From: Trichosporon coremiiforme
Lineage: Eukaryota; Basidiomycota; Tremellomycetes; Trichosporonales; Trichosporonaceae
Reading direction: 5' to 3'
NCBI GenBank assembly: GCA_039545355.1
Contig: BCJJ01000003.1
Location: 1,695,092 to 1,759,091, forward strand
DNA: 64,000 bases
Shown: positions 61,601 to 64,000 of the stretch, one piece after another
Position numbering within the stretch: the first letter of the stretch is position 1
Layout: each line of letters begins with the position of its first letter
Program-made: the position numbers and the translations under genes
The notes under the pieces: model-generated
What the model was told of the DNA's origin: nothing
Database searches by the model: none
Seen by the model: only the letters and a program-made list of their open reading frames with translations

Positions 61601-64000
61601 GAACGGTCTGAGCATCTTCCAGATCAAGGTGTCGAACAAGTACAGCGGTGCTGACTTTGACGACGACCTTCGCACTGTCCTTCGCCGCGCTGGTTGCAAA
61701 GGTGAGAAGATTTGTTTCATCATGGACGAGTCCAACGTTCTCGACCCCGGATTCCTGGAGCGCATGAACACGCTTCTTGCCAACGCCGAGGTGCCCGGTC
61801 TCTTCGAGGGCGACGAGCACGCCGCGCTCATGACCGCGTGTAAGGAGGGCAGCCAGCGTGATGGACTCATGCTCGACTCGCACGAGGAGCTCTACCGCTG
61901 GTTCACGCAGCAGGTTGCTCGCAACCTGCACGTTGTGTTCACCATGAATCCTCCTGCCAACGGCCTTGCCTCGCGCGCTGCCACCTCGCCTGCGCTGTTC
62001 AACCGTTGTGTTCTCGACTGGTTCGGAGACTGGTCCGACCAGGCGCTGTACCAGGTCGGTCTCGAGTTTACGCAGACGCTCGACCTCGAATCACCTACGT
62101 ACACGCCTCCCGCCGAGTTCCCCATCGCGTACCGCGACCTCGCCGTGCCTCCCAGCCATCGCCAGGCTGTCGTCAACGCCATGGTGTTCGTGCACCAGTC
62201 GATGCAGAACATCACTGCTCGTCTTGCGAAGCGCCAGGGCAAGTACAACCACGTTACGCCTCGCCACTTCCTCGATTTCATCAACCACTACGTCCGCCTG
62301 TTCACTGAGAAGAAGGAGGACCTCGAGGAGCAGCAGCGCCACCTCAACGTCGGTCTTGACAAGCTTCAGGCTACTGTCACCCAGGTCGAGGAGCTCCGCC
62401 AGAGCCTTGATGCCAAGCGCTCGCAACTCAATGTCAAGGACGAGGAGGCGAACCTCAAGCTGAAGCAGATGGTTGCCGACCAGCAGGAGGCTGAGGCGAA
62501 GAAGGCTGCCAGTGTTGAGATCCAGGCTGCGCTCGAGGAACAAGACGCCTACATCCAGCAGCGTTCGCAGATCGTCAAGGAGGACCTTGCCCAGGCGGAG
62601 CCTGCCGTTATTGAGGCGCTCGCGGCTGTCGGCAACATCAAGAAGCAGCACCTGTCCGAGGTCCGTTCGATGGCCAACCCGCCCGAGACCGTCAAGCTCG
62701 CGATGGAGTCGGCCTGTACTGTGCTCGGCTTCCACGTCGACAGCTGGAAGACGGTACAGAGCATTATCCGTCGTGACGACTTCATTTCGAGCATCCAGAA
62801 CTTTGACACGCACAAGATGACCAAGGGTCTGCGCGACAAGATGATGCGCGAGTACATCTCCAAGCCCGCCTTCAACTTTGAGACCGTCAACCGTGCCTCG
62901 CGCGCGTGTGGTCCCCTTGTGCAGTGGGTTATTGCTCAGGTTCGCTTTAGCGAGATTCTCGACAAGGTTGCTCCTCTTCGTGAGGAGGTCGCCTCGCTCG
63001 AGGAGCAAGCTGAGACCACGAAGCAGCAGGCCATGATCGTCGAGGAGACTGTTGCCGAGCTCGAGGACAGTATCGCCCGTTACAAGGAGGAGTATGCGCT
63101 GCTCATTGCCGAGACGCAGTCGATCCGAGCCGAGATGGAGCGCGTGCAGTCCAAGGTCGACCGCAGCATGTCTCTCCTGCAGAGTCTGTCGTCGGAGCAG
63201 AGCCGTTGGGACGCTGGCAGCAAGACGTTCGAGACCGAGATGGGCACCATCGTTGGTGACGTCCTCATCTCGGCTGCCTTCCTCGCCTATAGCGGTTTCT
63301 TCGACCAGCACTATCGCGACACCATGCGCCGCGCCTGGATGGACCACCTCTCCGACGCCGGTATCCGCTACAAGAGCGAGCTCGCCATTGCCGAGTTCCT
63401 GTCCACGGCCGACGAGCGCCTGGAGTGGCAATCGAACGCTCTTCCCGCCGACAGTCTGTGTGTCGAAAACGCAGTCATGCTCAAGCGCTACAACCGCTAC
63501 CCGCTCATCATCGACCCGACCGGCCAGGCGACCACGTTCCTGCAGAACGAGTTCCGCGACCGCAAGATCACTGTTACCAGTTTCCTGGACGAGGCGTTCC
63601 TCAAGAATCTCGAGAGTGCTCTTCGTTTCGGCAACCCGCTTCTCATCCAGGACGTTGAGAATCTGGACCCCATCCTCAACTCGGTCCTCAACCGCGAGCT
63701 GCGCCGCACTGGTGGCCGTGTGCTCATCCGCATTGGCAACCAGGACATCGACTTCTCGCCGTCGTTCACGATGTTCCTGTCGACGCGCGACCCGAGTGTC
63801 GAGTTCTCACCCGACATCTGCAGTCGTGTCACGTTCGTCAATTTTACGATGACGCGTGGCTCGCTCCAGACGCAGGCGCTCGACAAGGTGCTCAAGGTGG
63901 AGCGACCCGAGATCGACCAGAAGCGCAGCGACCTCATGAAGATGCAGGGCGAGTTCCGTCTCCGCCTTCGTCATCTCGAGCGTGCGCTTCTGCAGGCGCT
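52663..64000 (+). CDS. DYN1: Cytoplasmic dynein heavy chain (partial, cut by right edge)
   Basis: Exons 52663-52774, 52821-52967, 53002-53492 and 53529 to beyond 64000. About 3,740 residues are visible of an expected 4,600 or so. The N-terminal tail (1 to about 1,350) and linker precede the AAA ring. P-loops are GPAGTGKT for AAA1 (58545, about residue 1923), GPSGSGKS for AAA2 (59427), GPPGSGKT for AAA3 (60525) and GVSGSGKT for AAA4 (61551). AAA1 Walker B is in [10 protein letters not shown], and AAA3 and AAA4 have CDEINLP and MDESNVL. The coiled-coil stalk with the microtubule-binding tip lies at about 62300-63260. The diverged AAA5 begins near 63490 (IIDPTGQA). All four sites look intact. 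This is the minus-end-directed motor for nuclear movement and endosome transport. The first three introns are 46, 34 and 36 nt; after that one exon runs at least 10.4 kb. AAA6 and the C-terminal domain lie outside the window. Confidence 0.98.

Noticed and set aside
47138..63431. Long antisense frames over RPC160 and DYN1 (for example 47138-48379 plus, 54036-55520, 60177-61931 and 62091-63431 minus, 413-584 codons)
   Set aside because: They mirror real conserved genes. Strong G/C third-base bias keeps the opposite frame open, and the translations are leucine/valine/aspartate-rich without any domain.

Overview
This 64 kb window is nuclear DNA of a fungus, most likely a basidiomycete yeast of the Tremellomycetes (Tremellales or Trichosporonales). 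That placement is an inference from protein style (low-complexity tails on Exo84, RhoGAP and Dhh1), from C/G-ending codons and from very small spliceosomal introns. I resolved 18 protein genes in full or in large part, two more that run off the window edges, and one intron-containing tRNA gene. I could place 59 introns. Forty-three of them are only 32-42 nt long, and most carry a CTGAC/CTAAC branch-like motif a few bases before the acceptor.

Layout, left to right. 1-8.4 kb: a rhomboid-family membrane protein cut by the left edge (-), a DinB-fold protein (+), the splicing factor Rds3/PHF5A (+, nine exons for 114 residues) and a synaptojanin-type SAC plus 5-phosphatase protein (+). 8.4-12.2 kb: a gene-poor stretch ending in the leader of a RhoGAP gene (12.2-15.0 kb, +), which is convergent with a five-module cysteine-rich protein of unknown function (15.6-17.5 kb, -). 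17.5-21.6 kb: a second gene-poor stretch holding tRNA-Thr(CGU). 21.6-30.1 kb: APS kinase (+), a CCCH zinc-finger protein (-), the DEAD-box helicase Dhh1 (-) and a serine/proline-rich protein with a CaaX-type end (-) behind a 1 kb leader with no ATG. 33.7-39.0 kb: a roadblock dynein light chain, an apyrase (Ynd1 type) and cyclophilin-40, all +. 39.1-52.4 kb: Exo84 (-), TRAX (+), UMP/CMP kinase (+), the RNA polymerase III largest subunit (-) and the SM protein Sly1 (+). 52.7 kb to the right edge: cytoplasmic dynein heavy chain (+), seen through AAA4, the stalk and AAA5.

The genes are core eukaryotic housekeeping functions: mRNA splicing and decay (Rds3, Dhh1), Pol III transcription, sulfate assimilation and nucleotide metabolism, and membrane traffic (Sly1, Exo84, synaptojanin, apyrase). 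Two dynein subunits lie about 19 kb apart. They do not form a pathway cluster. Head-to-head promoters occur at EXO84/TRAX and RPC160/SLY1. TCACGTGA palindromes lie 82-129 nt upstream of three start codons.

The least ordinary signals are the intron architecture (mini-introns, an intron directly after ATG in two adjacent genes, AAG and GAG acceptors, and stop-free introns of 3n length), long ATG-free leaders, the CaaX protein, the five-module cysteine protein and the hairpin intron of the tRNA. I found no CRISPR, phage, intact transposon or secondary-metabolite system.
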